This document shows, in pieces, positions 41,689 to 50,978 of a stretch of 64,000 nt of DNA. Under the pieces are notes generated by a model, which saw only the letters and a list, made by a program, of their open reading frames with translations, did no database searches and was not told where the DNA came from. Every line of letters starts with the position of its first letter. Within the stretch, counting starts at the first letter, position 1. The stretch is from Embleya sp051903075 (lineage in GTDB: Bacteria > Actinomycetota > Actinomycetes > Streptomycetales > Streptomycetaceae). Made by a program: the position numbers and the translations under genes. The stretch is from NCBI RefSeq assembly GCF_051903075.1, contig NZ_CP182422.1, positions 4,836,001 to 4,900,000 on the forward strand, read 5' to 3'.

Positions 41689-42576
41689 CTACTCGATGGG
41701 GGCTTCGGGGTCTTTTTGTGGCTTGTCGGAGGGGTGTGGGGGATCGAAGACCTTTTTCAGGTCCTTGATCGCCGTCTTGATGATGGTGCGGGCTTCGGTC
41801 AGTTGGTCCTGGGTTACGCCGGCTCGGTGGGCCCAGGGGGATACCTCTGTGCGGATGGAGTCGATGATGGCCTCCAGGTCGAGGCCGCCCTCCGGGTCGC
41901 GGGTCGGGCGGTCGGTTTCCTTGGACCAGGCGTCGGTGGCTCGGGCTCGGGCGGAGGTGGGTTCCGGATCGGCGCCGAAACGGCGGCGGAGTTCGCGTTC
42001 CAGGTCGAACAGGCCGGGTTTGGCGGCCAGGTCGACCAGGTTGTGGGCCAGGCCCTCGGCGAGGTCGGCCATGCGCTGGGAGAACATCGGTTCCCAGGAG
42101 CGGCGGCCGGCCCTGTGGGAGTCGGACCAGTCGTCGGTGTCCGGGTCCTCGGCCGCCGCCTCCGGTTCGACGGCGGGGCGCGGGGACTTGCGGACCTCGC
42201 GGGCCGCGCGGCCCAGTTCCTCCCGCAGGTTTTGCGCCGACGTGCGCACCTCGTCCCGGATCTCCCGGGCCCGCTCGTAGACCGACTCGCGGATCTGCGC
42301 CTCCAACTGGGTCAACTCCTCCTGGCGGGCCGCCAGATCGGCGCGGCCGGCGTCAGTGATCCGGTAGACCTTCCGGCCGCCCTCGACGTCGTGCTCGACC
42401 AGGCCCTCCTGCTCCAGCTTGGCCAGGCGCGGGTAGACGGTGCCCGCGGAGGGCGAGTAGAGGCCCAGGAAGCGGTCGTGGAGCAGGCGGATGACCTCGT
42501 AGCCGTGACGGGGGCTCTCGTCGAGCAGCTTCAGCAGGTAGAGCCGTAGCCGGCCGTGGCCGAAGACGGGGTTCAT
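41689..42576 (-). CDS. PadR-family regulator with long C-terminal extension
   Basis: 295 residues, against about 110-180 for most PadR proteins. The winged helix at residues 8-80 (LRLYLLKLLDESPRHGYEVIRLLHDRF, PSAGTVYPRLAKLEQEGLVEHD, GRKVYRITDAG) is standard. A helical, coiled-coil-prone charged segment follows (ARQEELTQLEAQIRESVYERAREI). An acidic linker and a C-terminal helical region end at PIE. ATGA overlap with the DUF4097 gene shows that the two are one operon. It probably represses the operon through the palindromes at 43484-43525. Confidence 0.85.
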   Translation of the reverse strand: MNPVFGHGRLRLYLLKLLDESPRHGYEVIRLLHDRFLGLYSPSAGTVYPRLAKLEQEGLVEHDVEGGRKVYRITDAGRADLAARQEELTQLEAQIRESVYERAREIRDEVRTSAQNLREELGRAAREVRKSPRPAVEPEAAAEDPDTDDWSDSHRAGRRSWEPMFSQRMADLAEGLAHNLVDLAAKPGLFDLERELRRRFGADPEPTSARARATDAWSKETDRPTRDPEGGLDLEAIIDSIRTEVSPWAHRAGVTQDQLTEARTIIKTAIKDLKKVFDPPHPSDKPQKDPEAPIE

Positions 42577-43439
42577 GCGCTCACCTTTCCCTCCGGCGCG
42601 CGGCGCAGCAGCGTCACGTCGCCCGATACCGAGTTGATCCGCAACCGGCCCGAGCCCTCGCCGAGCTTGCCCGTCACGTGGCTCGCGCCGAATTTGGCGC
42701 TCGTGGTCAGCTCGTCGAAGACCGAGTCGACGGAGCCGGCCGCGGTCCGCACGTCCACGCGCATGTCGCCGCGGTGCGGCAGGCGCACGGTCAACTCGCC
42801 GGATACCGTGGTCAGTTGCACGTGGCTGCGGCCGACCTCGTCCAGGTCCAGGGTCATCGACCCGGAGACCGAGTTGGCCCGCACCCGGCCGCCGGTGCCC
42901 TCGATCACGGTGAGCGAGCCGGCCACCGTCACCACCCCGAGGTCGCCGGCCAGCGATTCGGCGTCGACCGATCCGGAGATCGTGTTCGCGTCGACCGTGC
43001 CGGTCAGCCCGACCAGGGTCACGTCGCCGCCGATGCTGCGCACCGTGGTGGTGCCGTGCATCCCGGACACGGTCGCGTGCGCGGACACCACGCCGATCTC
43101 GACCGTGCAGTCCCACGGCACGGCCAGCGAGACCTCGGCGTGCCGCCGACCGAGCGCGCGCCCCTCGGTCACGAACGCGCGCAGGTCGGAGCGTTTGCCG
43201 GCGTTCTGGAACCGGTCCATCAGGTGCTTGGCCGTCAGGTCCGGGTAGGAGACGACGAGTTCGCCGCTCACCTCGTCGTGGGTCACCTGCAGCGGCGGAC
43301 CCTCGACGGCGTGCACCTCCAGGCGCGGTGGGCCGTCGGTGCCCACGACGTCGACCAGCCCGCCGATGGTGCGCACTCGCAGCACCCGCACGGTGTCGAG
43401 TGTGAGGTCTTGCGGTCCCTCGATCATCCATCGGGACAT
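42573..43439 (-). CDS. DUF4097 beta-repeat protein in an operon with padR
   Basis: 288 residues, no signal peptide or membrane span, so cytoplasmic. After about 100 residues (VRVLRVRTIGGLVDVVG, WDCTVEIGVVSAHATVSG) a regular beta-repeat region has turns of the type SGSVDAESLAG, SGSMTLDLD, SGELTVRL and SVSGDVTLL. DUF4097 proteins often pair with PadR regulators, and an interaction or sensing role has been suggested but not shown. GGGGAGGG before the ATG gives the start. Unlike the 6.1-kb DUF4097 gene it lacks a membrane anchor. Confidence 0.78.
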   Translation of the reverse strand: MSRWMIEGPQDLTLDTVRVLRVRTIGGLVDVVGTDGPPRLEVHAVEGPPLQVTHDEVSGELVVSYPDLTAKHLMDRFQNAGKRSDLRAFVTEGRALGRRHAEVSLAVPWDCTVEIGVVSAHATVSGMHGTTTVRSIGGDVTLVGLTGTVDANTISGSVDAESLAGDLGVVTVAGSLTVIEGTGGRVRANSVSGSMTLDLDEVGRSHVQLTTVSGELTVRLPHRGDMRVDVRTAAGSVDSVFDELTTSAKFGASHVTGKLGEGSGRLRINSVSGDVTLLRRAPEGKVSA

Positions 43440-43483
43440 GGACCCTCCCCTTGGGGTCGGTGTGCCGGACGCGATGTGCCGGA

Positions 43484-43525
43484 CGCGATATATCGCGAAG
43501 CTCTGCTACTCACGATATATCGCGT
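43484..43525. promoter_or_regulatory. Double palindromic operator of the DUF4097-padR operon
   Basis: CGCGATATATCGCG (43484-43497) is a perfect 14-bp palindrome. ACGATATATCGCGT (43512-43525) repeats its core CGATATATCG. Centres are 27 bp apart. AT-rich cores like these are typical PadR sites. A 14-bp direct duplication (TGTGCCGGACGCGA at 43461 and 43475) abuts the first palindrome. Confidence 0.75.
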
Positions 43526-43642
43526 GTCCCACAGGTCAAGGGAACCATCCGGTCTGCTTTCGGCGTTCTTCGATGCCGACGGACCTTGCCCCGCCGCGCG
43601 GCCCGCGCGGCGGGCCCGCATCGCATCCCGGGGGCGCCACGC

Positions 43643-44530
43643 ATGCCATTCACGCTCAGCCACATCGCCGCGGTGTTGCCGCTGCAGGGGGCGACCCGCA
43701 CCGGCACCACGGTCGGCGCCGGGGCGGGTCGACACGGCCCGCTGATCGCCTCGGCGCTCGCCTTCGGCGCGATGGCCCCGGACGTGATCCTGTTCGTGAA
43801 CCTGGACTTCCTGCCGATGCGTGCCGACCGCCGGGCCACCCACGAGGTGTGGCCCGGGGTGCTGGGCCTGAACATCGTGCTCACCGCGCTGCTCGTGCTT
43901 GCGTTCCACCTGCTTGCGCGGCCACTGCTCGTACTGCTTCCGGACCGGATCCGGGCGGCCCTGGAGGAGCCGCTGCGCCCGCGCGTGCCGGGCCGGTGGT
44001 ACGTCGCCGCACGGGCCCGACGGCCGTTCCTGCGGGAAATGCTCGGGGTGTGCGCGTGGTTCGTGGTCTCCGCCGTGCTGGGCGGGCTCTCACACCTGGC
44101 CTGGGACGCCTGGACGCACCACGACGACCCGGGGGTGGCACACGTACTGCCCGAGCTGCGCCGGGAGTTCCTGGGCCTGCGGCCGGGCTACGTGCTGCTC
44201 CAGCACATCAGCACGGTGGTCGGGCTCGTCGCCTGCTCGGTGTGGACGTGGCGCTGGATCGGCCGCCTGCCGCAACGCCCCGTCACGGGCCCCCGCATGC
44301 CCGTGGCGGGGCGCTGGGCGGTGCTGGGCGCCCTGGTGCTGGTCGGTGCGATCGGGGCGGCCAGGGCGCTGCTGCCGTTCCCCGACGGGCGGGTACCGGC
44401 CTTCGAGGTGCTCGGCTTCGACGCCGCGACCGGATTCGGCCGCGGCCTCGCCGTCGGACTGGTGCTCTACGCCCTCGGCTGGGCCGCGTGGCACACCCGC
44501 GCGCCGCGCCGCGCCGACACCGGGACCTGA
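43643..44530 (+). CDS. DUF4184 integral membrane protein
   Basis: 295 residues. It opens with the family hallmark MPFTLSHIAAVLPL. About six or seven spans are predicted, with His/Asp residues in GGLSHLAWDAWTHHD and APDVILFV. These resemble the membrane metal-dependent hydrolase pattern, but no activity is known. The start is fixed by the conserved N-terminus although the ribosome site is weak. It ends nine bases from the convergent DUF6104 gene. Confidence 0.8.
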   Translation: MPFTLSHIAAVLPLQGATRTGTTVGAGAGRHGPLIASALAFGAMAPDVILFVNLDFLPMRADRRATHEVWPGVLGLNIVLTALLVLAFHLLARPLLVLLPDRIRAALEEPLRPRVPGRWYVAARARRPFLREMLGVCAWFVVSAVLGGLSHLAWDAWTHHDDPGVAHVLPELRREFLGLRPGYVLLQHISTVVGLVACSVWTWRWIGRLPQRPVTGPRMPVAGRWAVLGALVLVGAIGAARALLPFPDGRVPAFEVLGFDAATGFGRGLAVGLVLYALGWAAWHTRAPRRADTGT

Positions 44531-44539
44531 CCGAGCCCG

Positions 44540-44722
44540 CTACTCGTCGTCGTCCTCGTCGTCCAGCCGCGCCAGCCAGGTCGCCAACCGCTCGACGGGC
44601 GTCTCGAACTCGGGATTGAGGTCCACGAACGTGCGCAGCTGCTCGGCGAGCCAGGCCAGGGACACCTCCTCCTCGCCGCGCCGCTTCTCCAGCTCCTCGA
44701 TGCCACGGTCCGTGAAGTACAT
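44540..44722 (-). CDS. Small acidic DUF6104-type protein
   Basis: 60 residues, MYFTDRGIEELEKRRGEEEV at the start and a DDEDDDE tail. It is a highly conserved actinomycete protein found beside kgd; function unknown. It is helical and strongly acidic. The frame runs further upstream, but conservation and the kgd terminator at 44765 favour the ATG at 44722. Confidence 0.8.
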   Translation of the reverse strand: MYFTDRGIEELEKRRGEEEVSLAWLAEQLRTFVDLNPEFETPVERLATWLARLDDEDDDE

Positions 44723-44764
44723 GCTCTCCGACTCCGATATGTGTGCGGGATCCACCGCCGAACG

Positions 44765-44809
44765 CGGCTCCGCCCCGGCGCGCATCGTACGTGCGCCGGG
44801 GCGGAGCCG
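44765..44809 (-). terminator. Terminator after kgd
   Basis: CGGCTCCGCCCCGGCGC at 44765-44781 pairs perfectly with 44793-44809 (17 bp). It lies between the kgd stop and the DUF6104 start on the same strand. Confidence 0.8.
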
Positions 44810-44833
44810 GTGAATCGACCTACGAGCCGTGGA

Positions 44834-47800
44834 TCAGCTCATCGCTTCCTCGACCAGACCCTGCTGCTCGGCCTCGTGCCGCTTGGCCGAACCGACCGCC
44901 GGCGACGAGGACGACGGACGCGCGATCCGCCGCGGCGCCGGGAGGCCGTACTCGACCAGGTTGAGCGCGATGAACGGCCACGCGCCCTGGTTGGTCGGCT
45001 CCTCCTGGGCCCAGACCAGCTCCAGGTCCTTGCCGTAGCGGTCGAGGCCGTAGCGCTCCAGCTCCGCCTTCAGCTCGGCCACCGGCAGCGGGTAGAGCCG
45101 CTCCACGCGGACCAGCGCGACGTCGTCGCGGCCCGCCTTGGCCCGGCCCGCAGCCAGGTCGTAGTGGAACTTGCCGGAGGACATGACCACGCGCTTGACC
45201 TTGGCCGGGTCCACCGTGGTGTCCCCGATCACCGGCCGGAACTGCCCGGTGGTGAACTCCTCGATCTTCGACGCGGCGGCCTTCAGGCGCAGCATCGACT
45301 TCGGGGTGAACACCACGAGCGGCTTGTGGTGCGGGTTGAGCGCCTGCCAGCGCAACAGGTGGAAGTAGTTGCTCGGCAGGGTCGGCGCGGCCACCGTCAT
45401 GTTGTTCTGCGCGCACATCTGCAGGTAGCGCTCGATGCGCGCGGACGAGTGGTCCGGGCCCTGGCCCTCGTAGCCGTGCGGAAGCAGCAGGACCACACCG
45501 GAGTGCTGGTGCCACTTCTGCTCGGCGGAGGAGATGAACTCGTCCATGATCGACTGCGCGCCGTTGGCGAAGTCGCCGAACTGCGCCTCCCACAACACCA
45601 GCGACTGCGGCCGGGCCAGCGAGTAGCCGTACTCGAAGCCCATCGCGGCGAACTCGCTGAGCAGCGAGTCGTACACGGTGAACTTGGCCTGGTCCTCGGA
45701 CAGGTGCGCGAGCGGGGTGTACTCGGCGCCCGAGGTGCGGTCCACCAGGACCGAGTGCCGCTGGCCGAAGGTGCCGCGCCGGCTGTCCTGACCGGCGAGG
45801 CGCACCGGGCGACCCTCCATCAGGAGCGAACCGAACGCCAGCGTCTCGCCCATCGCCCAGTCGATCGTGCCGTCCTCGACCATCGCCGCCCGACGCTGCA
45901 ACTGCGGCTGCAGGCGCGGGTGTACGGCGAAGTCCTCGGGCAGCGAGACCTGCGACTCGACGATCCGCTTGACCGTCTCGTGCGCGATGCCGGTCGGGTC
46001 GATCCGCGGGAAGGCGATGTCGGCCGCCGGGGCGGCCGGGGCCACCTGCGGGGCCTGCGGCGCGGTGGCCTGCCGGACCTCGGAGAAGACCTTCTCCAGC
46101 TGGTCCTGGTAGTCCTTGAGCGCCTGCTCGGCCTCCTCCACCGTGATGTCGCCACGACCGATCAGGGCCTCGGTGTAGAGCTTGCGCACCGAACGCTTCT
46201 TGTCGATCAGGTCGTACATCAGCGGCTGGGTGAACGACGGGTTGTCGGCCTCGTTGTGACCCCGGCGCCGGTAGCAGATGAGGTCGATCACCACGTCCTT
46301 GTGGAACGTCTGTCGGTACTCGAACGCGAGCTGCGCGATCCGCACGCACTGCTCGGGGTCGTCACCGTTGACGTGGAAGATCGGCGCCTCGATCATCCGC
46401 GCGACGTCGGTCGCGTAGATGGACGAGCGGGACGCGGCCGGGGAGGCGGTGAAGCCGACCTGGTTGTTGATTACCACGTGGATCGTGCCGCCGGTGCGGT
46501 AGCCCCGCAGCTGCGACATGTTGAGCGTCTCGGCGACCACGCCCTGACCCGCGAACGCGGCGTCGCCGTGCAGCAGGAGCGGCAGGACCGGGAAGTCGGC
46601 GCCCTCCATGTCGATGATGTCCTGCTTGGCGCGCACGACGCCCTCCAGGACCGGGTCGACCGCCTCCAGGTGCGAGGGGTTCGCCACCAGGGAGACCTTG
46701 ACCTGGGCGCCGTCCTCGGAGGAGAACGTGCCCTCGGCGCCGAGGTGGTACTTCACGTCGCCCGAGCCGTGCATCGACTTGGGGTCGATGTTGCCCTCGA
46801 ACTCGCGGAAGACCTGCGCGTAGGACTTGCCGACGATGTTGGTCAGCACGTTCAGCCGGCCGCGGTGCGCCATGCCGATCGCGACCTCGTCCAGGCCGTC
46901 CTCGGCCGCCGCCGAGATGATCGCGTCGAGCAGCGGGATGGTGGTCTCGCCGCCCTCCAGGGAGAAGCGCTTCTGGCCGACGTACTTGGTGGCCAGGAAG
47001 GTCTCGAACGCCTCCGCCGCGTTCAGCCGGCGCAGGATGCGCAGCTGGTCCTCGCGGTCCGGCTTGGCGTGCGGCACCTCCACCCGCTCCTGGATCCAGC
47101 GGCGCTGGTCCGGGTCCTGGATGTGCATGTATTCGATGCCGACGGTGCGGCAGTAGGTGTCCCGCAGCACGCCCAGCACGTCGCGCAGCGTCATCAGCGA
47201 CTGCCCCGCGAAGCCGCCGACCGCGAACTCGCGCTCCAAGTCCCACAACGTCAGCCCGTGCTCGACCACGTCGAGGTCCGGGTGCCGGCGCTGCTTGTAC
47301 TCCAGCGGGTCGGTGTCGGCCATCAGGTGGCCGCGGACCCGGTAGGAGTGGATCAGCTCCTGCACACGTGCCGTCTTGTTGACGTCGTCCTCGTGTGTCG
47401 CGGAGATGTCCTGCACCCAGCGCACGGGTTCGTACGGGATGCGCAGCGAACGGAAGATCTCCTCGAAGAAGCAGTCCTCGCCGAGCAGCAGCTGGTTCAT
47501 CCGACGCAGGAACTCGCCCGACTGGGCGCCCTGGATGATGCGGTGGTCGTAGGTGCTGGTCAGCGTGAGTGTCTTGCTGACCGCGAGGCGGGAGAGGGTG
47601 TCCGCGGACGCCCCCGCGAACTCCGCCGGGTAGTCCATCGCGCCCACGCCGACGATCGTGCCCTGACCGGGCATCAGGCGCGGCACCGAGTGCACGGTGC
47701 CGATGCCGCCCGGGTTGGTCAGCGAGATCGTCACTCCGGCGAAGTCGTCCACCGTGAGCTTGTTCGACCGGGCCCGCCGGACGATGTCCTCGTACGCCTG

Positions 47801-48679
47801 CCAGAAGGCGAAGAAGTCCATCTCGTCGGCCTTCTTGATGGCCGCCACCACGAGCTGGCGGTCACCGTTGGCCTTCGTCAGGTCGATCGCGAGACCGAGG
47901 TTGACGTGGGCCGGCTTGACCAGGAAGGGCTTGCCGTCACGCTCTTCGTACGCGTGGTTCATCGACGGCATCGACTTCGCCGCCTGGACCAGCGCGTAGC
48001 CGATGAGGTGGGTGAACGAGACCTTGCCACCGCGAGCACGCTTGAGGTGGTTGTTGATCACGATCCGGTTGTCGATCAGTAGCTTGGCCGGTACGGCCCG
48101 CACGCTGGTCGCGGTCGGAATAGTGAGCGACGAGTCCATGTTGATCGCGACACGTGCCGCCGGGCCCTTGAGCTGGACGGCCTCGGGGGACGCGGTGGGC
48201 TGCTTCGGCGCGGCGGGCGCCTTGGCGACCGGCGGCTTGGCCGGCGCCGCGGGGGCGGCCTTCGCGGGCGCGGGCTGGGCCGGAGTGCCGGCCGGGATCG
48301 GAGTCGGCGAAGGCGCCGCGTCCTGTACACCGGTCGTCATCATCGGGTGGCTCGGGGCCGGGGCCGGAGTCGTCGTCCCCGTCGCGGTCGACGAAATCGC
48401 CGCCGACACCGCGGGTTGCGCCGTGCTCGGCGCGGGGATGCTTCCAGAGTTGTTCGTGGTACCGCTCACTGGTGTGGGGCCGCTCGGGCTTGCCACGGTG
48501 GCTTGACCGGCGGACGTCGACGACGTCGACGGCTCGCTGGGCTTGTAATCGGCGAAGAAGTCCCACCAAGCACGATCCACCGAGTTGGGATCTTGCAAAT
48601 ATTGCTGGTAAATCTCGTCGACGAGCCACTCGTTGGGGCCGAAGCTGGCCATCGGGTTGCTAGGGGACTGTGACGACAC
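44834..48679 (-). CDS. kgd: Multifunctional 2-oxoglutarate decarboxylase/dehydrogenase E1o-E2o (Kgd)
   Basis: 1281 residues. A short N-terminal motif (MASFGPNEWLVDEIYQQYLQDP) binds partners. A Pro/Ala linker of about 120 residues follows. Then comes an E2o-like acyltransferase domain (KVSFTHLIGYALVQAAKSM, catalytic STYDHRIIQG) that lacks a lipoyl domain. The last two-thirds is the ThDP E1 (HRGRLNVLTNI, GDAAFAGQGVVAETLNMSQL, VVINNQVGFTASP, RRGHNEADNPSFTQP). It feeds succinyl-CoA or succinic semialdehyde into the TCA cycle and is regulated by GarA-type FHA proteins in relatives. The GTG start (VSSQSPSNPMASFG) matches homologues. Confidence 0.95.
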   Translation of the reverse strand: MSSQSPSNPMASFGPNEWLVDEIYQQYLQDPNSVDRAWWDFFADYKPSEPSTSSTSAGQATVASPSGPTPVSGTTNNSGSIPAPSTAQPAVSAAISSTATGTTTPAPAPSHPMMTTGVQDAAPSPTPIPAGTPAQPAPAKAAPAAPAKPPVAKAPAAPKQPTASPEAVQLKGPAARVAINMDSSLTIPTATSVRAVPAKLLIDNRIVINNHLKRARGGKVSFTHLIGYALVQAAKSMPSMNHAYEERDGKPFLVKPAHVNLGLAIDLTKANGDRQLVVAAIKKADEMDFFAFWQAYEDIVRRARSNKLTVDDFAGVTISLTNPGGIGTVHSVPRLMPGQGTIVGVGAMDYPAEFAGASADTLSRLAVSKTLTLTSTYDHRIIQGAQSGEFLRRMNQLLLGEDCFFEEIFRSLRIPYEPVRWVQDISATHEDDVNKTARVQELIHSYRVRGHLMADTDPLEYKQRRHPDLDVVEHGLTLWDLEREFAVGGFAGQSLMTLRDVLGVLRDTYCRTVGIEYMHIQDPDQRRWIQERVEVPHAKPDREDQLRILRRLNAAEAFETFLATKYVGQKRFSLEGGETTIPLLDAIISAAAEDGLDEVAIGMAHRGRLNVLTNIVGKSYAQVFREFEGNIDPKSMHGSGDVKYHLGAEGTFSSEDGAQVKVSLVANPSHLEAVDPVLEGVVRAKQDIIDMEGADFPVLPLLLHGDAAFAGQGVVAETLNMSQLRGYRTGGTIHVVINNQVGFTASPAASRSSIYATDVARMIEAPIFHVNGDDPEQCVRIAQLAFEYRQTFHKDVVIDLICYRRRGHNEADNPSFTQPLMYDLIDKKRSVRKLYTEALIGRGDITVEEAEQALKDYQDQLEKVFSEVRQATAPQAPQVAPAAPAADIAFPRIDPTGIAHETVKRIVESQVSLPEDFAVHPRLQPQLQRRAAMVEDGTIDWAMGETLAFGSLLMEGRPVRLAGQDSRRGTFGQRHSVLVDRTSGAEYTPLAHLSEDQAKFTVYDSLLSEFAAMGFEYGYSLARPQSLVLWEAQFGDFANGAQSIMDEFISSAEQKWHQHSGVVLLLPHGYEGQGPDHSSARIERYLQMCAQNNMTVAAPTLPSNYFHLLRWQALNPHHKPLVVFTPKSMLRLKAAASKIEEFTTGQFRPVIGDTTVDPAKVKRVVMSSGKFHYDLAAGRAKAGRDDVALVRVERLYPLPVAELKAELERYGLDRYGKDLELVWAQEEPTNQGAWPFIALNLVEYGLPAPRRIARPSSSSPAVGSAKRHEAEQQGLVEEAMS

Positions 48680-48891
48680 GGCGGCAACCGCCCTCTTCCG
48701 CTTCCTGGGGTGGTGGACAGCGGGAAACAAGGCTACGCCCTTTGACCGGTGTCGCGCAGGCCCCTCGGCCTCCGCGTCGCGTAGATCACAAACGGTTGAC
48801 TGTTTAGTCGCGTTTGTTGCTTCCCGCCGTATTGGTGGTCACGGAACGTCATGTCGGGATCGTCCCGTGCAGTTAGTGGCCGATCACCCGA

Positions 48892-49953
48892 TTACGTCGG
48901 GTCACCGGGCAGGAGCACTCGGATTCGGCACCCATGGCTCGATTCGGCTACGGAAATATCACCCCCATGCAGATCCACGGCCCAGCGGGCGATCGCCAGC
49001 CCGAGTCCGGTTCCCCCGTCGGTGGACGAACTTCCGCCGCCGCGGGTGAACCGTTCGAACACCCGGCCGCGCTCGGCGGACGGAATTCCCGGACCCTCGT
49101 CCAGGACCTCCAGGCGCAGGCTGCCGATGCCGTCGTCGCGTCGTGCGTGCAGACTCACCGTGCCACCGAACGGGCTGTGCCGGCAGGCGTTGGCCACCAG
49201 ATTGGTAACAACCTGATGCAGCCGCTCGGGGTCGGCCCGTGCGGTCAGCTCCGCCGGCTGGACGTCGACCTCGAAGCGAACGTCGCCGCCCAGCGCCCCG
49301 GTCTCCTGGGTGAGCGCGACCAGGAAGGGCCGTACGGCGAATTCGCGCGCCTGGAGCGGGACCGCCCCCGAATCCAGTCGGGAAAGGTCGAGAAGTTGTG
49401 ACACGAGTCGGCCCAATCGCGCGGTCTGGGTGAGCGCGAGGCCCAGCGTGTCGGGATCGGGTTTCTGCACGCCGTCCACGAGGTTCTCCAGCACCGCGTG
49501 CAGGGCGGAGATGGGCGTGCGCAACTCGTGCGAGACGTTGGCGACCAGCTCGCGGCGGTGTCGGTCCACCGCCTCCAGGTCGGCCGCCATGTGGTTGAAC
49601 GCGCCGGCGAGCCGGCCCACCTCGTCGCGCGAGGTGGCGCGTACCCGGCGCGAGTAGTCGCCGCGCGCCATCGCCTGCGCGGCGGCGGTCATTTCGCGCA
49701 GCGGCGAGGTCATCCCGTGCGCGAGCACGAGGGTGACCGCCAGGCAGGCCAGCGAGGTGAACACGAGCATGTACCGAAACCGCACCTCGGCCCGCAGCCC
49801 CAGGATGATCAGCAGCGTCGAGACGAAGACGGACGCGATCACCAGCACGCCCAGCTTGGCCTTGATCGAGCGCAATCGATCCAGCGGCCGCAGGTTGCCG
49901 CGGCCGAGCCGCAGGCGGCGCGACCGCACGGGGCGGAGGTCGGCGGTGTTCAG
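48892..49953 (-). CDS. Two-component sensor histidine kinase
   Basis: About 353 residues: two membrane spans (about 35-55, 60-80) with almost no extracellular loop, HAMP (MTSPLREMTAAAQAMARGDY), HisKA (LVANVSHELRTPISALHAV, phospho-His) and HATPase (NLVANACRHSPFGG, DEGPGIP, GTGLGLAIA). The lack of a sensor loop suggests intramembrane or partner-derived signals. The start is odd: the best ribosome site (GGAGG) is seven bases before a CTG at 49953 that overlaps the regulator stop as CTGA. An upstream GTG at 50001 or GTG at 49929 are alternatives. Confidence 0.85.
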   Translation of the reverse strand: MNTADLRPVRSRRLRLGRGNLRPLDRLRSIKAKLGVLVIASVFVSTLLIILGLRAEVRFRYMLVFTSLACLAVTLVLAHGMTSPLREMTAAAQAMARGDYSRRVRATSRDEVGRLAGAFNHMAADLEAVDRHRRELVANVSHELRTPISALHAVLENLVDGVQKPDPDTLGLALTQTARLGRLVSQLLDLSRLDSGAVPLQAREFAVRPFLVALTQETGALGGDVRFEVDVQPAELTARADPERLHQVVTNLVANACRHSPFGGTVSLHARRDDGIGSLRLEVLDEGPGIPSAERGRVFERFTRGGGSSSTDGGTGLGLAIARWAVDLHGGDISVAESSHGCRIRVLLPGDPT

Positions 49954-50660
49954 GACGGTGCCTCCAGCGCGTAGCCCACACCGTGGACGGTGCGGATCCA
50001 CTCGGCGCCGAGTTTACGGCGCAACGCCTTCACATGGCTGTCCACTGTGCGCGTCCCGGACGCGTCCACCCAGTCCCACACCTCGGCCAACAACTGCTCG
50101 CGCGAGAGCACCGCCCGCGGTCGTGAGGCGAGGCAGACCAGCAGGTCGAACTCGGTCGGGGTCAGGTGCACCTCGTCGACGCCGAGCCGGACCCGGCGCT
50201 GGGTGCGGTCGATCCGCAGCACGCCCAACTGGAGCGCGGCCTCGGGGGAGACCGCCCGGGCCGCGGCCTCGGCCCGCTCCAGCCGGCGCAGCAGCACGTG
50301 CACCCGGGCCACCAGCTCGCGCATCGAGAACGGTTTGGTCATGTAGTCGTCGGCGCCCACCGCCAGGCCGACGAGCAGATCGGTCTCGTCGTCACGCGCG
50401 GTCAGCATGAGCACCGGCAGCCCCGGGTGCAGCGCCTGGAGCCGGCGACACACCTCCAGGCCGTCGAGGCCGGGCAACATCACGTCGAGCACGACCAGAT
50501 CGGGACGGGTGCCGGCGGCCGTGGTCAGCGCCGAGGGACCGTCGGGCGCGGTGATCGCGCCGAACCCCTCCGCCCGGAGCCGGGCGGCCACCGCGTCGGC
50601 GATCATGGGCTCGTCCTCGACCACGAGTACGAGCCGCTTTTCCCCCGTCGCGTCGGTCAT
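49950..50660 (-). CDS. OmpR-family response regulator
   Basis: 236 residues. Receiver domain with acidic pair VVEDEP, phospho-acceptor Asp59 in LVVLDVMLPG, Thr in LMLTARD and Lys in TKPF. The winged helix has LTPTEFDLLVCLASRPRAVLSREQLLAEVW and the recognition helix TVDSHVKALRRKLG. It pairs with the kinase whose coding region overlaps its stop. Targets unknown. Confidence 0.92.
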   Translation of the reverse strand: MTDATGEKRLVLVVEDEPMIADAVAARLRAEGFGAITAPDGPSALTTAAGTRPDLVVLDVMLPGLDGLEVCRRLQALHPGLPVLMLTARDDETDLLVGLAVGADDYMTKPFSMRELVARVHVLLRRLERAEAAARAVSPEAALQLGVLRIDRTQRRVRLGVDEVHLTPTEFDLLVCLASRPRAVLSREQLLAEVWDWVDASGTRTVDSHVKALRRKLGAEWIRTVHGVGYALEAPS

Positions 50661-50978
50661 ACCCGCAGCCTACGTACCGTCGGCGGGCGGTGTGCGCGAG
50701 TTGGCCGGGCTCGCCCGAACCGGGGAGACCCCCTACGACGTCCAGAGGAGAAGGGGCCGGGACAAGGTACCGAGGTACCCCCCGCGAGCCGGCCCCGATT
50801 GGTACTTCAGGGGGAGGATCGGTCTAACCTGATCCGTCTACCCTGGCTGAAGCGTTGCCGCCGGACAACGCACCCCTCGATCCGCCGCGCGGATCCGGGG
50901 AGTGGTCCACGACCCGGGTGGTGACGGATCCGATCGAATCGGCCGACCGACGGCTCAACCGACAGCTTGGGGGACGTG
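50661..50978. other. Divergent intergenic region, response regulator / PAP2 gene
   Basis: 318 bp without a gene. It contains a close repeat of GGTACC (GGTACCGAGGTACC near 50765-50778) and the similar pair GATCGGTCTAACC and GATCCGTCTACCC near 50817-50842. These might be regulator half-sites; no consensus was recognised. Confidence 0.35.

Noticed and set aside
43450..43642. Upstream extension of the DUF4184 protein to about 43451
   Set aside because: It would cross the PadR operators, and the family starts at MPFTLSH.
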